A stretch of DNA of 64,000 nt from the NCBI RefSeq assembly GCF_018612915.1, contig NZ_JAGGRL010000007.1, positions 156,544-220,543 of the forward strand, in the 5' to 3' direction. Made by a program: the position numbers and the translations under genes. This DNA comes from Stenotrophomonas sp. ISL-67. GTDB taxonomy: Bacteria > Pseudomonadota > Gammaproteobacteria > Xanthomonadales > Xanthomonadaceae. Positions within the stretch are counted from its first letter, which is position 1. Every line of letters starts with the position of its first letter. The notes under the pieces are model-generated. The model was not told the DNA's origin, did not search any database, and saw nothing but the letters and a program-made list of their open reading frames with translations. Shown one piece after another: positions 1 through 9,206 of this stretch.

Positions 1-1010
1 GGTGGCGTCGACGTATTCCTGCATGCGCAGGCGGGCGCTGCCGTCGGCGATGACAGCGCGGGCCCGGACCAGGCCATCGGCGATGCTGTTGGCCACGCCC
101 GCCACATACAGTGCCGCACCGGCATTGAGCGCCACGATATCCAGCGCCGGGCCGGGCTGGTTATCGAGCACGCCACGCAGCATCGCGATCGACTCTTCCG
201 GCCCGCTCACCTTGAGGTTGCGGCTGGCCGACATGGCGATGCCGAAATCTTCCGGGTGGATCTCGTACTCGCGCACCTTGCCGTCGCGCAGCTCACCCAC
301 CAGGGTACCGGCGCCGAGCGAGATCTCATCCATGTTGTCGCGCCCCCACACCACCAGCGCGCGCTCGGCGCCCAGCTCGCGCAGCACGCGCGCCTGGATG
401 CCGACCAGGTCCGGATGGAACACGCCCATCAGCACGTTGGTGGCACCGACCGGATTGGTCAGCGGGCCGAGGATGTTGAAGATGGTGCGTACGCCCATTT
501 CGCGGCGCACCGGCGCCACGACCTTCATCGCCGGGTGGTGCATCGGCGCGAACATGAAGCCGATCCCGGTTTCACTGATCGCACGGGCTACCTCCTCCGG
601 GCGCAGCTCGATGATCGCGCCCAGTGCTTCAACCGCATCGGCGCTGCCGGACTTGGAGGAGACGCTGCGGTTGCCGTGTTTGGCGACCTTCGCCCCCGCT
701 GCGGCGACCACGAACATCGCGCAGGTGGAAATGTTGAAGGTATGCGAGCCATCGCCACCAGTACCGACGATGTCGATCAGGTGGGTCTTGTCTTCAACCG
801 GCACCGCCAGCGCCAGCTCGCGCATGACCGTGGCCGCACCAGCGATCTCGCCCACGGTTTCCTTCTTGACCCGCAGGCCGGTGAGGATCGCGGCGGTCAT
901 CACCGGCGAGACATCACCGCGCATTACCTGGCGCATCAGGTCGACCATCTCGTCGAAGAAGATTTCGCGGTGCTCGATGGTGCGTTGCAGGGCTTCCTGG
1001 GGGGAGAAGG

Positions 1011-1014
<4 letters not shown>
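1..1014 (-). CDS. trpD: Anthranilate phosphoribosyltransferase TrpD (3' end cut by window edge)
   Basis: Transfers phosphoribose from PRPP to anthranilate, the second committed step of tryptophan synthesis, in the cytoplasm. The frame is open for 338 codons from the ATG at 1014 down to base 1. The family is about 340-345 residues, so only a few C-terminal residues are missing. The PRPP loop reads [13 protein letters not shown] near residue 80, followed by KHGNRS. The start overlaps the trpG stop by four bases (ATGA), which implies translational coupling in a trpE-trpG-trpD operon. Identification is by motif and context, and I am very sure of it. Confidence 0.95.
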
Positions 1015-1598
<584 letters not shown>

Positions 1599-1634
1599 GG
1601 CAAATTCCTGGAATCAAGGATTCAATGCGGATCG

Positions 1635-1659
1635 GTAGCGCCGGCCGTTGGCCGGCAAC
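1635..1659 (+). repeat. GTAG-headed palindromic element (SMAG type)
   Basis: The element starts GTAG and has a short GC-rich hairpin, CCGGCC-gtt-GGCCGG. Many copies with the same layout occur in this window, nearly all between genes. This one sits in the trpE-trpG gap, so it would be transcribed inside the operon and could act as an RNA hairpin. Assignment to the SMAG/GTAG family of Stenotrophomonas rests on the head sequence and hairpin. Confidence 0.75.
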
Positions 1660-1667
1660 CGGGTGAA

Positions 1668-3143
1668 TTACAGGCCCTTGGCGGCCTGCGCGACGGCACG
1701 GAACAGCGCGCGACCCTTGTTCATGGTCTCGCCCCATTCCTTGCCAGGATCCGAGTCATAGACGATGCCGGCGCCAGCCTGCACGTGCAGGCGGCCGTCC
1801 TTGATCACCGCCGTGCGGATTGCAATTGCAGTGTCTGCGTCGCCATGCCAGCCGATGTAGCCGATGCTGCCGGCGTAGACATTCCGCTTGATCGGCTCCA
1901 GTTCGCGGATCACTTCCAGCGCGCGGATCTTCGGTGCGCCGCTGACCGTGCCGGCCGGGAACGTGGCGCGCAGTACGTCGGCGTAACTCAGACCCGGCTG
2001 CAACTGGCCGGTCACTTCGCTGACGATGTGCATGACGTGGCTGTAGCGTTCGATCACGAACTGTTCGCCCACTTCGACCGTGCCGGCCTTGGAAACGCGG
2101 CCCGCATCGTTGCGGCCCAGGTCGATCAGCATCAGGTGCTCGGCGCGTTCCTTGGGATCGGCCAGCAGTTCGGCTTCCAGCGCGTTGTCTTCTTCCACCG
2201 TGGCACCACGCGGGCGGGTGCCGGCGATTGGGCGCACGGTCACTTCGCCATCCTGCAGACGTACCAGGATCTCCGGCGAGGAGCCGACCACCTGCACGTC
2301 GCCGGTATCGAGGAAGTACATGTACGGCGAGGGATTCAGCGCTCGAAGGGCGCGGTACACATCCACCGGGCGTGCCTTGAACGGCACGCTCAGGCGCTGG
2401 CTGAGCACCACCTGGAAGATGTCACCGGCGCGGATGTATTCCTTGGACTTGTCGACCGCGGCGATGAAGCCTTCGCGGGTGAAGCCGGACACGAAGTCGT
2501 TTTCGTCCAGCACGTCGCGGGTGATCGGCGCCGGGTAACCCGCGCCGGGGGCGCGCAGTTTGGTGACCAGGCCGTCCAGCCGCGCCTTCGCCTCGTCCCA
2601 TGCGCCGGGCTGGCCCGGGTCGGCATGCACGATCAGGTACAGGCGGCCCTTGAGGTTGTCGAACACCGCCAGCTCTTCGGAATGCAGCAGCAGGATGTCG
2701 GGAGTACCGAGTTCGTCGCGGCCGCGCGGCGGGGCCAGGCGCGGTTCGATGTAGCCAATGCACTCGAACCCGAACCAGCCCACCAGGCCACCGGTGAAGC
2801 CCGGCAGGCCGGCCAGCTTGGGCACCGAGTGGGCGCTGCGCAGCGCCTCGACCTCGGTGAACGGGTCGGCGACCTCACGGGTTTCCACCACCTGCCCGGA
2901 CTCGCTCACGGTCAGGGTGTGGCCGTGGAACGCGTACACGCGCCGGGCCGGCAGGCCGATGATGGAATAGCGCCCGAAGCGTTCGCCGCCTTCGACCGAT
3001 TCGAACAGGTAGGTATGCGGGCCGTCGGCGAGCTTCAGATACACCGAAAGCGGCGTGTCCAGGTCGGACAGCACTTCACGGACGACGGGGATGCGGGTGT
3101 GGCCTTCAGCGGCCTGCTGCTGGAACTGCTCGAACGTGATCAA
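1668..3143 (-). CDS. trpE: Anthranilate synthase component I TrpE
   Basis: Converts chorismate plus ammonia to anthranilate; partner of TrpG. Using the start chosen here the protein is 491 residues. Chorismate-binding signatures are present: GRNDAGRVSKAGTVEV, the VTGQLQPG segment, and FPAGTVSGAPKIRAL near the C-terminus. The N-terminal FESVEGGERFGRYSIIG corresponds to the region that binds feedback tryptophan in this family. I chose the TTG at 3143 because it lies six bases after GGAAGGAAA and gives an N-terminus LITFEQFQQQAAEG like relatives. The upstream ATG at 3191 would add 16 Pro-rich residues without a ribosome site. Confidence 0.95.
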   Translation of the reverse strand: MITFEQFQQQAAEGHTRIPVVREVLSDLDTPLSVYLKLADGPHTYLFESVEGGERFGRYSIIGLPARRVYAFHGHTLTVSESGQVVETREVADPFTEVEALRSAHSVPKLAGLPGFTGGLVGWFGFECIGYIEPRLAPPRGRDELGTPDILLLHSEELAVFDNLKGRLYLIVHADPGQPGAWDEAKARLDGLVTKLRAPGAGYPAPITRDVLDENDFVSGFTREGFIAAVDKSKEYIRAGDIFQVVLSQRLSVPFKARPVDVYRALRALNPSPYMYFLDTGDVQVVGSSPEILVRLQDGEVTVRPIAGTRPRGATVEEDNALEAELLADPKERAEHLMLIDLGRNDAGRVSKAGTVEVGEQFVIERYSHVMHIVSEVTGQLQPGLSYADVLRATFPAGTVSGAPKIRALEVIRELEPIKRNVYAGSIGYIGWHGDADTAIAIRTAVIKDGRLHVQAGAGIVYDSDPGKEWGETMNKGRALFRAVAQAAKGL

Positions 3144-3255
3144 GACGACTTTCCTTCCGGGAAACGGCGGTGGCGGGACGGACGACGGCAACAGGCCACC
3201 ATCGCCACCAACGGCGAGCGGAAGAAAGGGTATGCGGGGTCGTCAGAATGGACAC
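3106..3255 (-). promoter_or_regulatory. Possible trp leader peptide/attenuator before trpE
   Basis: Upstream of trpE, a reading frame from a GTG at 3255 to a TGA at 3108-3106 encodes 49 residues with four Trp codons among codons 16-20 (W-W-R-W-W, bases 3196-3210). The frame runs past the trpE start. Bases 3203-3209 inside the Trp codons can pair with 3169-3175, about 10 nt before the trpE ribosome site, so a ribosome stalled on Trp codons could alter access to it. I see no ribosome site for the GTG and no poly-U terminator. Trp codon runs mark trp leaders in other bacteria; its function here is inference. Confidence 0.35.
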
Positions 3256-3288
3256 CCGGGGACTGTACCGCATTGGCGGCACCGGATG

Positions 3289-3332
3289 GAACCCGCCGGT
3301 GCCGGGTCGAAACCCGGCCCTGCCGGCGGTTC
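3289..3332. other. Long GC-rich stem-loop between trpE leader and effector gene
   Basis: An inner hairpin CCGGGT-cgaa-ACCCGG (3302-3317) sits inside an outer stem CCGCCGG/CCGGCGG, with AACC/GGTT ends. It lies 24 bp beyond the stop of the lipase effector gene and upstream of trpE. It may end effector transcription or insulate trpE, but there is no T-run on either strand. Confidence 0.4.
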
Positions 3333-3355
3333 AGCCGCCAACAGGGCCAGGGGTG

Positions 3356-5746
3356 TCAGCCCATGCGGCGCGCGGCCTGCTGCTCCTGCTCGCGCTGTTC
3401 GGCGCCCAGGTCGGCCACCAGCACCGGGACCGGGACGGCGGCGGTGCGCTCCTGCTGGCGGTTGACCTCGGCCACCTGCTCGGTGCTTACGCTGAGCGGC
3501 TGCTGCCGGCCGGCCACCACGTCCACCTGCGCCAGGTGGCGATGCACCGAGGTGAGATCCTGGGTATCGACCGCAAACACGCGGGTGCGGTCCTCGCTCA
3601 GTACCACACGTTCAATGCGTTCCAGGCCCTCCTGCGTGGCCCTGGCCGCCAGCGCACCGGCCAACTGGTCGCTCTGAAGGTCGGGCACGCGGTTGTGGGC
3701 CGCATCGATGCCGTGGACCCCGGACTGGGCACCCTGGAACATGTGGTACTGCCTGTGGCCGGGATCGTTGATACCAACCACCAGCGTGGACGGCTCGGCG
3801 CCGATGGCGGCGTGCTTCTCCGCCGGGTGTTGGATGCGCTCGTGCTGTTCCAGCAGCGCGCGGGCCTGCGCCTCCTGCTTGATGAGCTCGGCGTCCAGGC
3901 TGGGAATGACCGTTTCCTTCATCCCGTGGCGCTGCACGGCTTCGGCAAACGCGGGGCCGATGCTGTCGACCAACCGTTTTGTCTCCACGATGTTGCCGAT
4001 GTTCTGCGGCGTCAGCGCCGTGGGCACGTAAGTGGCGGCCGCGCCGCGCAGGCCCGCGACGGCTCCGCCCACCGAGGCGAACACCGCCGGTGCCTGCGCC
4101 GTGGTGTTCTTGATGTGGTGCGCCGCGAAGTCGTAGCCCTGGTCGACATAGGCGCCGGCCGTGGCGTAGCCGTCCTGCAGCTTGCCGGCAACCCATTGGC
4201 CGTTCCGGTCAATGCTGTCGGCAGTGCGCTGGCCCGCGGCACGCGCGGCATCGGCGTCTTCGCGGGCATCGCGGCTGGCGGCGGTGGCGCGCGCCTGGCC
4301 TGCCGCTTGTATGGCATCGGCGCGGCTGTCGAGCTCCTTGGCGGCGTTGTCGAACCCCAGCTTGCCGGCGCCCCACGAGGCCACCGACAGAATGCCGGAC
4401 TGCGCGCGCGACTCCACGCGGTGTGCCGTGGACTCGATCATCCCGGTCAGCTCGCGGCCCTGGGCATACACGGTGGTGGTGGCTTTGGCGCTCACCTGCA
4501 GCGTGGCCGAGCCCATGTCGACCACCTTGCCCACCACCATGCCCTGTACGCGGGCCACCTGCTCCACTGCGTCGCCGGTGCGGTCAAGGACGTGGGCTGC
4601 GGTTGCCCCGCCCTTCTCCACCACTTCGCCCACCACCCGCCCGTTGTGCATGCCATGCGCGGCCGAGTGCAACACCTTGGACAACGGGCCGGCCAGCTCG
4701 GCCACCTGGCTGGGGGCATCGGTGCGCGCGCGGTCCACCAGGTTGTCCTTCGCATCGCGGGTCTTGGGGTCGAGCACCAGCTCCATGCGCCCCGCCGCCA
4801 CCGGGATGTCGCGAAGTGCCTCGTAGCCCGGCTTGGTGGCCAGCTGTTCGACGAACTGCGCGGCTGCGGTCTGCGCACCGGGCGGCAGCATCTCGCGCAT
4901 CTTCTCGGCCACCTTGGCCTGCATCAGCGGTTCGCGCATCAGCATGCTGGCTTCGTTGGCCAGCAGCCCGTAGGCGTGGCGCTGCTGGTCGTTGAGGCGC
5001 TGCATCCCGTTCTGCACGTCGTTGAGCACCTCACCACTGGTCTGGTAGGTGTGTACGGTCTGCTGCGGGTTGAAGGTGGGCAGGCCGTTGTCTTTGGCGT
5101 AACGCGACGCGGTGTCCGGATGCAGACCGGCGGCGTTGAAGGTCGTGGCGCGGGCGCCGGTGACGGCGGACGCGGCGGACGCCATGCCGCCGCCGAGGGA
5201 GTGGCCGGCGATTTCGAAGTTGTTGCCGACGCGATCCTGCAGCCGCACAGCCAGCGTCATCGCGCGATCGTAGTAATCACTACGCATGCCGATACCCTGC
5301 TGACCATTGTTGAGGAAGTCCTCTCCGCCGGATTCACGCCGACCACTTGGGGCGGATGGATCCATGATTTCGCCGGTCGAGCCTTTGAATACAACGACAG
5401 GCTTGGCACCCTCACCCATCACCCGCTTGTCAGGAAGGTATATCTCTGCGCGGAACCCAGACTGCGTGGGACTGAGATGGTTGCGAACTTCTTCATCCGA
5501 CATGTTGATGCCAGCGGCCCGAAGGGCCTCCGGATCAGCACTGGCGCGGACCCAACCGGCAGGCGGCTCGCCATCACCCTTGGCTGATAGATAGACATCG
5601 GCGGCAAGACCAGACATCTCGCGCGCATGATAGGTTTCCTGGAGACGATCCGCTTCGTTGTCGTTGCCGCTTTCACGCAGCCGCTCGACAAGAAGATTCT
5701 GTTCCTGGATGGCGCGGGCGCGCGCCTCGATATCGGGACCACTCAT
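3356..5746 (-). CDS. Candidate type IV-secreted antibacterial lipase effector (N-terminal lipase, C-terminal XVIPCD)
   Basis: 796 residues. Residues about 90-270 hold an alpha/beta-hydrolase with the nucleophile elbow GHSLGGG (Ser183). A long Ala-rich, helical middle follows. From about residue 654 the sequence (GINDPGHRQYHMF, QSGVHGIDAAH, LQSDQLAGALA, IERVVLSEDRTRVFAV) matches the XVIPCD pattern by which Xanthomonas and Stenotrophomonas effectors bind VirD4 of the bacteria-killing type IV system. The tail is Gln-rich, as usual for XVIPCD. No Sec signal is seen. I prefer the ATG at 5746 (GGAG six bases upstream) over the ATG at 5758. The 5' part is visibly less GC-rich than flanking genes. 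The target, presumably phospholipids of rival cells, is inferred. Confidence 0.8.
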   Translation of the reverse strand: MSGPDIEARARAIQEQNLLVERLRESGNDNEADRLQETYHAREMSGLAADVYLSAKGDGEPPAGWVRASADPEALRAAGINMSDEEVRNHLSPTQSGFRAEIYLPDKRVMGEGAKPVVVFKGSTGEIMDPSAPSGRRESGGEDFLNNGQQGIGMRSDYYDRAMTLAVRLQDRVGNNFEIAGHSLGGGMASAASAVTGARATTFNAAGLHPDTASRYAKDNGLPTFNPQQTVHTYQTSGEVLNDVQNGMQRLNDQQRHAYGLLANEASMLMREPLMQAKVAEKMREMLPPGAQTAAAQFVEQLATKPGYEALRDIPVAAGRMELVLDPKTRDAKDNLVDRARTDAPSQVAELAGPLSKVLHSAAHGMHNGRVVGEVVEKGGATAAHVLDRTGDAVEQVARVQGMVVGKVVDMGSATLQVSAKATTTVYAQGRELTGMIESTAHRVESRAQSGILSVASWGAGKLGFDNAAKELDSRADAIQAAGQARATAASRDAREDADAARAAGQRTADSIDRNGQWVAGKLQDGYATAGAYVDQGYDFAAHHIKNTTAQAPAVFASVGGAVAGLRGAAATYVPTALTPQNIGNIVETKRLVDSIGPAFAEAVQRHGMKETVIPSLDAELIKQEAQARALLEQHERIQHPAEKHAAIGAEPSTLVVGINDPGHRQYHMFQGAQSGVHGIDAAHNRVPDLQSDQLAGALAARATQEGLERIERVVLSEDRTRVFAVDTQDLTSVHRHLAQVDVVAGRQQPLSVSTEQVAEVNRQQERTAAVPVPVLVADLGAEQREQEQQAARRMG

Positions 5747-5856
5747 GGCAAGCTCCATTGCACAGTGAAGGCGCGCCCCCCGAGCCGCGCTGGTTATCGA
5801 ATAACAGAACGTTTTGCTAATGTCACCCCCTTCAGGGGTTCAACATCAGGATGATC

Positions 5857-6717
5857 ATGCGCGTCGGCCTTCACAACTTGATGACAAAAACCCTTCTAAG
5901 TGCGGCATGGATCACGCTTTTTGCGCTCAGCGGGTGCGCCGCGACGTCTGCGCATGGTGCAGACCAGTATTTCACCGGAAGCGAACTGAAGCTGGCAATC
6001 GCCAGTGAGGATGGCGATCTTGATGCCATTCGGCGGCTTATCAAGGAGGACGGGGTTAAACCCGACAATTCGTTCTCCAGTCGCGATGGCATTCCTCTGC
6101 TGGCATGGCCATTGCGAGCAAAGAACCTGGATGGCCTGCGCGCCATGTTGGAGAACGGCGCGAACCCCAATGCGCGGCTGGTGAAGCAGATGAACGGTGA
6201 GGTGGTCCACTTCAACAATGCCATGGTCTACGCCGCCAAGATGGACGATCCGCGCTTTCTCGCGTTGCTCCTGAAGCATGGTGGCGACCCCAACACGCGC
6301 AACTCCAACAATGAGACATTGCTCTACCAGGCATTCATCAGCGGCAACCAGTGGGACAACGTGAAGCTGTTGGTGGAGGGCGGCGCGGACGTAAATGAGC
6401 CCAGCCTCGGCCCTTCCGATACCCCTATCAGCTGGTACAGCGGTCGTGGTGGCTTCGAGCACGTTTACTGGCTTCTTCAGCACGGTGCGGACCCGACCGT
6501 GATGCTCAAGTCATCGATCGGCGAGCCGGACCGCATGTTCATTGCTGAACACATTTACTGGGGTATCACTACTCCGGATCTTCTGCCGTGGCAGAAGAAA
6601 TGCCAGCAGTGGTTGGTCGAGCGAAACATCCCGCGTCCACCTATGCCAGACGGAATCAGGCAGAAGCGTGAAGCCTTTGGTTTCCCAACGAGAGAAGAGG
6701 ACGTTCCGCTTCTCTGA
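5857..6717 (+). CDS. Ankyrin-repeat lipoprotein, candidate effector immunity protein (copy 1)
   Basis: Predicted envelope lipoprotein of 286 residues. A signal sequence ends in the lipobox LFALSGC (Cys27 from this start). Ankyrin-type repeats follow, e.g. ENGANPNAR, KHGGDPNTRN, EGGADVNEP and QHGADPTVM. The C-terminal GIRQKREAFGFPT is shared with the next gene. Start: the ATG at 5857 follows AGGA by five bases; ATGs at 5851 and 5881 are also possible. It is divergent from the lipase effector across about 110 bp. Periplasmic exposure next to an effector fits an immunity role against self or kin intoxication, but this is inferred from position and localization. Base composition is lower in GC than the core genes. 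Confidence 0.7.
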   Translation: MRVGLHNLMTKTLLSAAWITLFALSGCAATSAHGADQYFTGSELKLAIASEDGDLDAIRRLIKEDGVKPDNSFSSRDGIPLLAWPLRAKNLDGLRAMLENGANPNARLVKQMNGEVVHFNNAMVYAAKMDDPRFLALLLKHGGDPNTRNSNNETLLYQAFISGNQWDNVKLLVEGGADVNEPSLGPSDTPISWYSGRGGFEHVYWLLQHGADPTVMLKSSIGEPDRMFIAEHIYWGITTPDLLPWQKKCQQWLVERNIPRPPMPDGIRQKREAFGFPTREEDVPLL

Positions 6718-6789
6718 CAAGGTGCCTATTCCGAGCCCTTGGGAGCGCCAGCGTTGAAATGTTTCGCACACATTGAAGCGACTCATGTC

Positions 6790-7632
6790 GTGAAGACTGC
6801 GCTGGCTGTAATCGCATGGCTGATACTCCTTGCGCTCAGCGGCTGCACGGCATCTTCTCCACATGGCGCTGTTGACTACTTCGATGGGCAGGCATTGGAG
6901 TTGGCTATCGCAACCGAGGGCGGTGACACGCAAACCATTCGCCGCCTGATCAAGGATGAAGGGGTTGATCCCGACAAGACGTTTGCCAAGCGCGACGGCA
7001 TCCCCTTGGTGGCGTGGCCCTTCCGCGCAGGAAACCTTGAGGGGCTGCGCTCACTGCTGGAGAACGGCGCCGACCCGAATGCGCGCGAGGTGAAGCAAGT
7101 GGAAGGTCGCGAGCTCCGCTTCAACAACGCGATGGTCTATGCCGCCAAGATGGACGATCCACGCTTTCTGGCACTGCTCCTCAAGCATGGCGGAGATCCG
7201 AACACGCGGAACTCGGGCAACGAGACGCTGTTGTTTCAGGCGTTCATTTCCGGCAATCAATGGGAGAACGTAAAGCTGCTCATCGAGAATGGGGCGAACA
7301 TCAACGAAGCGAACAGGGGTAGCGCCGATACTGTCCTCAGCTGGTACACCACCCGGGGCGGTTTCGAACACGCTTACTGGTTACTTAAGCACGGCGCGGA
7401 TCCAACGATCATGCTCACGCCCCCGAAGGTTTCCGGCAAGCCCGACCGGATGATCATGGCCGAGCACATCTATTGGGGCATCACCACACCGGACCTGCTT
7501 TCTTGGCAGAAAAAGTGCCAGCAGTGGCTGGTTGAGCGCAACATCCCGCAGCCTTCCATGCCCGATGGCATCCGGCAGAAGCGCGAGGCATTTGGCTTCC
7601 CCACGAAGGAAGAGGATATTCCGCTGCTGTGA
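6790..7632 (+). CDS. Ankyrin-repeat lipoprotein, candidate immunity protein (copy 2)
   Basis: 280 residues and a clear paralogue of the preceding gene along its whole length, with long shared blocks such as FNNAMVYAAKMDDPRFLALL and the same C-terminus. The GTG at 6790 gives an ideal lipoprotein signal, MKTALAVIAWLILLALSGC (Cys19); a TTG at 6739 would add 17 unlike residues. The gene starts 72 bp after copy 1, so the two are probably co-transcribed. Third-position GC is higher than in copy 1, which suggests the copies have been separate for some time. Duplicated immunity genes often differ in specificity; whether both protect against the adjacent lipase is unknown. Confidence 0.7.
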   Translation: MKTALAVIAWLILLALSGCTASSPHGAVDYFDGQALELAIATEGGDTQTIRRLIKDEGVDPDKTFAKRDGIPLVAWPFRAGNLEGLRSLLENGADPNAREVKQVEGRELRFNNAMVYAAKMDDPRFLALLLKHGGDPNTRNSGNETLLFQAFISGNQWENVKLLIENGANINEANRGSADTVLSWYTTRGGFEHAYWLLKHGADPTIMLTPPKVSGKPDRMIMAEHIYWGITTPDLLSWQKKCQQWLVERNIPQPSMPDGIRQKREAFGFPTKEEDIPLL

Positions 7633-7658
7633 GGCAGCCGGGCAAGGCCCGGCTCTAC
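7633..7658 (-). repeat. GTAG-headed palindromic element
   Basis: Inverted copy: read on the minus strand it starts GTAGAGCCGGGC and folds on GCCGGGC/GCCCGGC. It begins immediately after the stop codon of the second ankyrin lipoprotein gene and ends 20 bp before the stop of the convergent lipid kinase gene. Confidence 0.7.
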
Positions 7659-7678
7659 GGCGGGCGATGCGGCAACCG

Positions 7679-8605
7679 CTACTGGAGGAGCGCGCTGTCC
7701 AGCGGTAGGTGCATGCGCACGCGTGCCGCCACACAGTCGATGCGGAAGCGTCGCGCGCGCACCGGTTCGCCATCCAGGTTGAGTGTCATCTGCTCGTCAG
7801 CTTCGATCTCCACCCATGGCGCGCGGGTGCGTTCGGCTACCTGCTCCAGCGCGCCCTGTTTGCCGCCGCGGATCAGCGCCCCGAGTGTCGAGGCTACTTC
7901 GCCACTCAGCTCCGGGATCACGGTGATGTCGAGCAGGCCGTCATCCACCAGCGCCTCCGGACACAGCACCTGGCCACCACCGGCTTGCCGCCCATTGCCG
8001 ATGCCGAGGGCGATGAAGCCACCCTCCCAGCTGAAGTCAGGCGTTCGCAACCGGGCCTGGATCGGCTCGATCCGCCCCAGCCGGGAGATGCCGGTGGCGA
8101 GGTACGCCAGCCCGCCGAGAACCTTCTTCAGGCCCTCGTCAGTTTCCACCGTCACCTCCGTACCGAAGCCACCGCTGGCCACGTTCGCGCACCACCACCG
8201 TTCGCCGTCGGCATCGATGCGCAACAAGTCCAGCGGGCGCGCCGCCTGTGCCTGGATCAGCTTCAGCGCCTGCAATGGTTCGTCGGGAATGCCGGCGCCC
8301 GTGGCAAAATCGTTGGCGGTGCCCAGCGGGACCAGCCCCAAGGTAGGCAGCACGTCGGCGGCCTCATCACGGTGGGCCAGGGTTTCCGCCACTTCGCTCA
8401 GGGTGCCGTCGCCCCCGGCGGCAATGATGGTATCCACCCCATGCTCGATCGCCTCGGCCACGTAGCGCTCAGCGTCGCCGTCTTCCCAGGTGACGCGCGC
8501 TTCCAGGGTGACCCCCTCGTCACGAAGCGCGTGCACGGCCGCGCGCAGGTCGTCGTTGCCGGTGGACTTGCCGTTGAGGATCAGACGCCAGCGGGGACCA
8601 TGCAT
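7679..8605 (-). CDS. yegS: YegS-like diacylglycerol/lipid kinase
   Basis: 308-residue cytoplasmic lipid kinase of the DAGK catalytic family, which phosphorylates membrane lipids with ATP. Family motifs are in order: [11 protein letters not shown] at the N-terminus, the nucleotide loop [11 protein letters not shown] near residue 63, and [15 protein letters not shown] near residue 88. Later come the RPLDLLRID segment and ASGGFGTEV, then the C-terminal LNLDGEP. Length agrees with E. coli YegS (about 300). It stands alone on the minus strand. The precise lipid substrate cannot be read from sequence. Confidence 0.9.
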   Translation of the reverse strand: MHGPRWRLILNGKSTGNDDLRAAVHALRDEGVTLEARVTWEDGDAERYVAEAIEHGVDTIIAAGGDGTLSEVAETLAHRDEAADVLPTLGLVPLGTANDFATGAGIPDEPLQALKLIQAQAARPLDLLRIDADGERWWCANVASGGFGTEVTVETDEGLKKVLGGLAYLATGISRLGRIEPIQARLRTPDFSWEGGFIALGIGNGRQAGGGQVLCPEALVDDGLLDITVIPELSGEVASTLGALIRGGKQGALEQVAERTRAPWVEIEADEQMTLNLDGEPVRARRFRIDCVAARVRMHLPLDSALLQ

Positions 8606-8699
8606 GCAGCACTTCCACGGGAGGGGAGCCGCAGGCTAGCAGTGCGATGTGTCAGGTGCAGTGAACGTCATCAAACGGTCACCGACCGCCCGGAGAATG

Positions 8700-8785
8700 G
8701 AAGGCCATAGCAGGGACGATGGATGGAGGCAGGATCAGCCTCCCGCTATTCTCAGGGCCGCATTCGCAAGAGTGCGGTCTTTTTT
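8700..8785 (+). ncRNA. Candidate small RNA ending in a strong intrinsic terminator
   Basis: A plus-strand intrinsic terminator (8756-8785) stands with no plus-strand gene before it: the 5' neighbour (lipid kinase) points away and its start is at 8605. Just upstream is a second perfect hairpin, GGAGGC-aggatca-GCCTCC (8725-8743). Two stem-loops followed by a U-run are the layout of many Hfq-type small RNAs. The 5' end is unknown and I found no convincing promoter between 8606 and 8700, so the start is a guess. I cannot match it to a named RNA. Confidence 0.4.
8756..8785 (+). terminator. Intrinsic terminator
   Basis: Stem CCGCATTC-gcaa-GAGTGCGG (8758-8777), eight pairs with one G-T wobble and a GCAA tetraloop, followed by six T within 8780-8785. 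Strong by eye on the plus strand. Confidence 0.75.
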
Positions 8786-8817
8786 ATCCACCTTGGCTGA
8801 GTGCCCGGCACTGTGCA

Positions 8818-9111
8818 TCAGCCGTAGCGTCGGGCCCTGACGTCCAACACCGGCAGCTCCACACGCCCGCGGCCCCGTTGCGGCGCCTGGAGCGCATTGT
8901 CTCGCAGGTCAATACGGGCTGGCGCAGGCTGAAGCAGGTACCGCAGTGCCAACTTGGCGGCCCACCAGCCGCTGGTGATGAGCATGGCCAAGGGCAACAT
9001 TCCTGCCACGTCCACGACGCTCTGGCGGTTGGCCACTGTTTCCAATGCGGCGCCCACACTGCCGGTGGCGGCATTCGCTACGCAGGGCAGTACTGCTGTT
9101 GCGTTGCTCAT
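8818..9111 (-). CDS. Hypothetical small membrane protein
   Basis: A 97-residue frame with codon use like nearby genes (mostly G or C at third positions). It contains one hydrophobic segment, GMLPLAMLITSGWWAAKLALRYLL, around residues 38-61, and a basic C-terminal tail. The ATG at 9111 is chosen because the residues before it look non-coding, but it has no clear ribosome site; an ATG at 9135 is in frame. I do not recognise a family. It lies upstream of nothing obvious and downstream of the GNAT gene on the same strand. Confidence 0.45.
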   Translation of the reverse strand: MSNATAVLPCVANAATGSVGAALETVANRQSVVDVAGMLPLAMLITSGWWAAKLALRYLLQPAPARIDLRDNALQAPQRGRGRVELPVLDVRARRYG

Positions 9112-9206
9112 CAGGGAAGGAGGCAGACAATACATGACGGTGTTCACGTAGCAGGCGGGAACCCCATCATCCGCATTGCCGGGTCCTTCCGTCAGAGGCG
9201 ATGCCG

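Noticed and set aside
3170..5587. Long plus-strand frame antisense to the lipase effector
   Set aside because: Its residues show no family motif, while the minus frame has the GHSLGGG and XVIPCD features.
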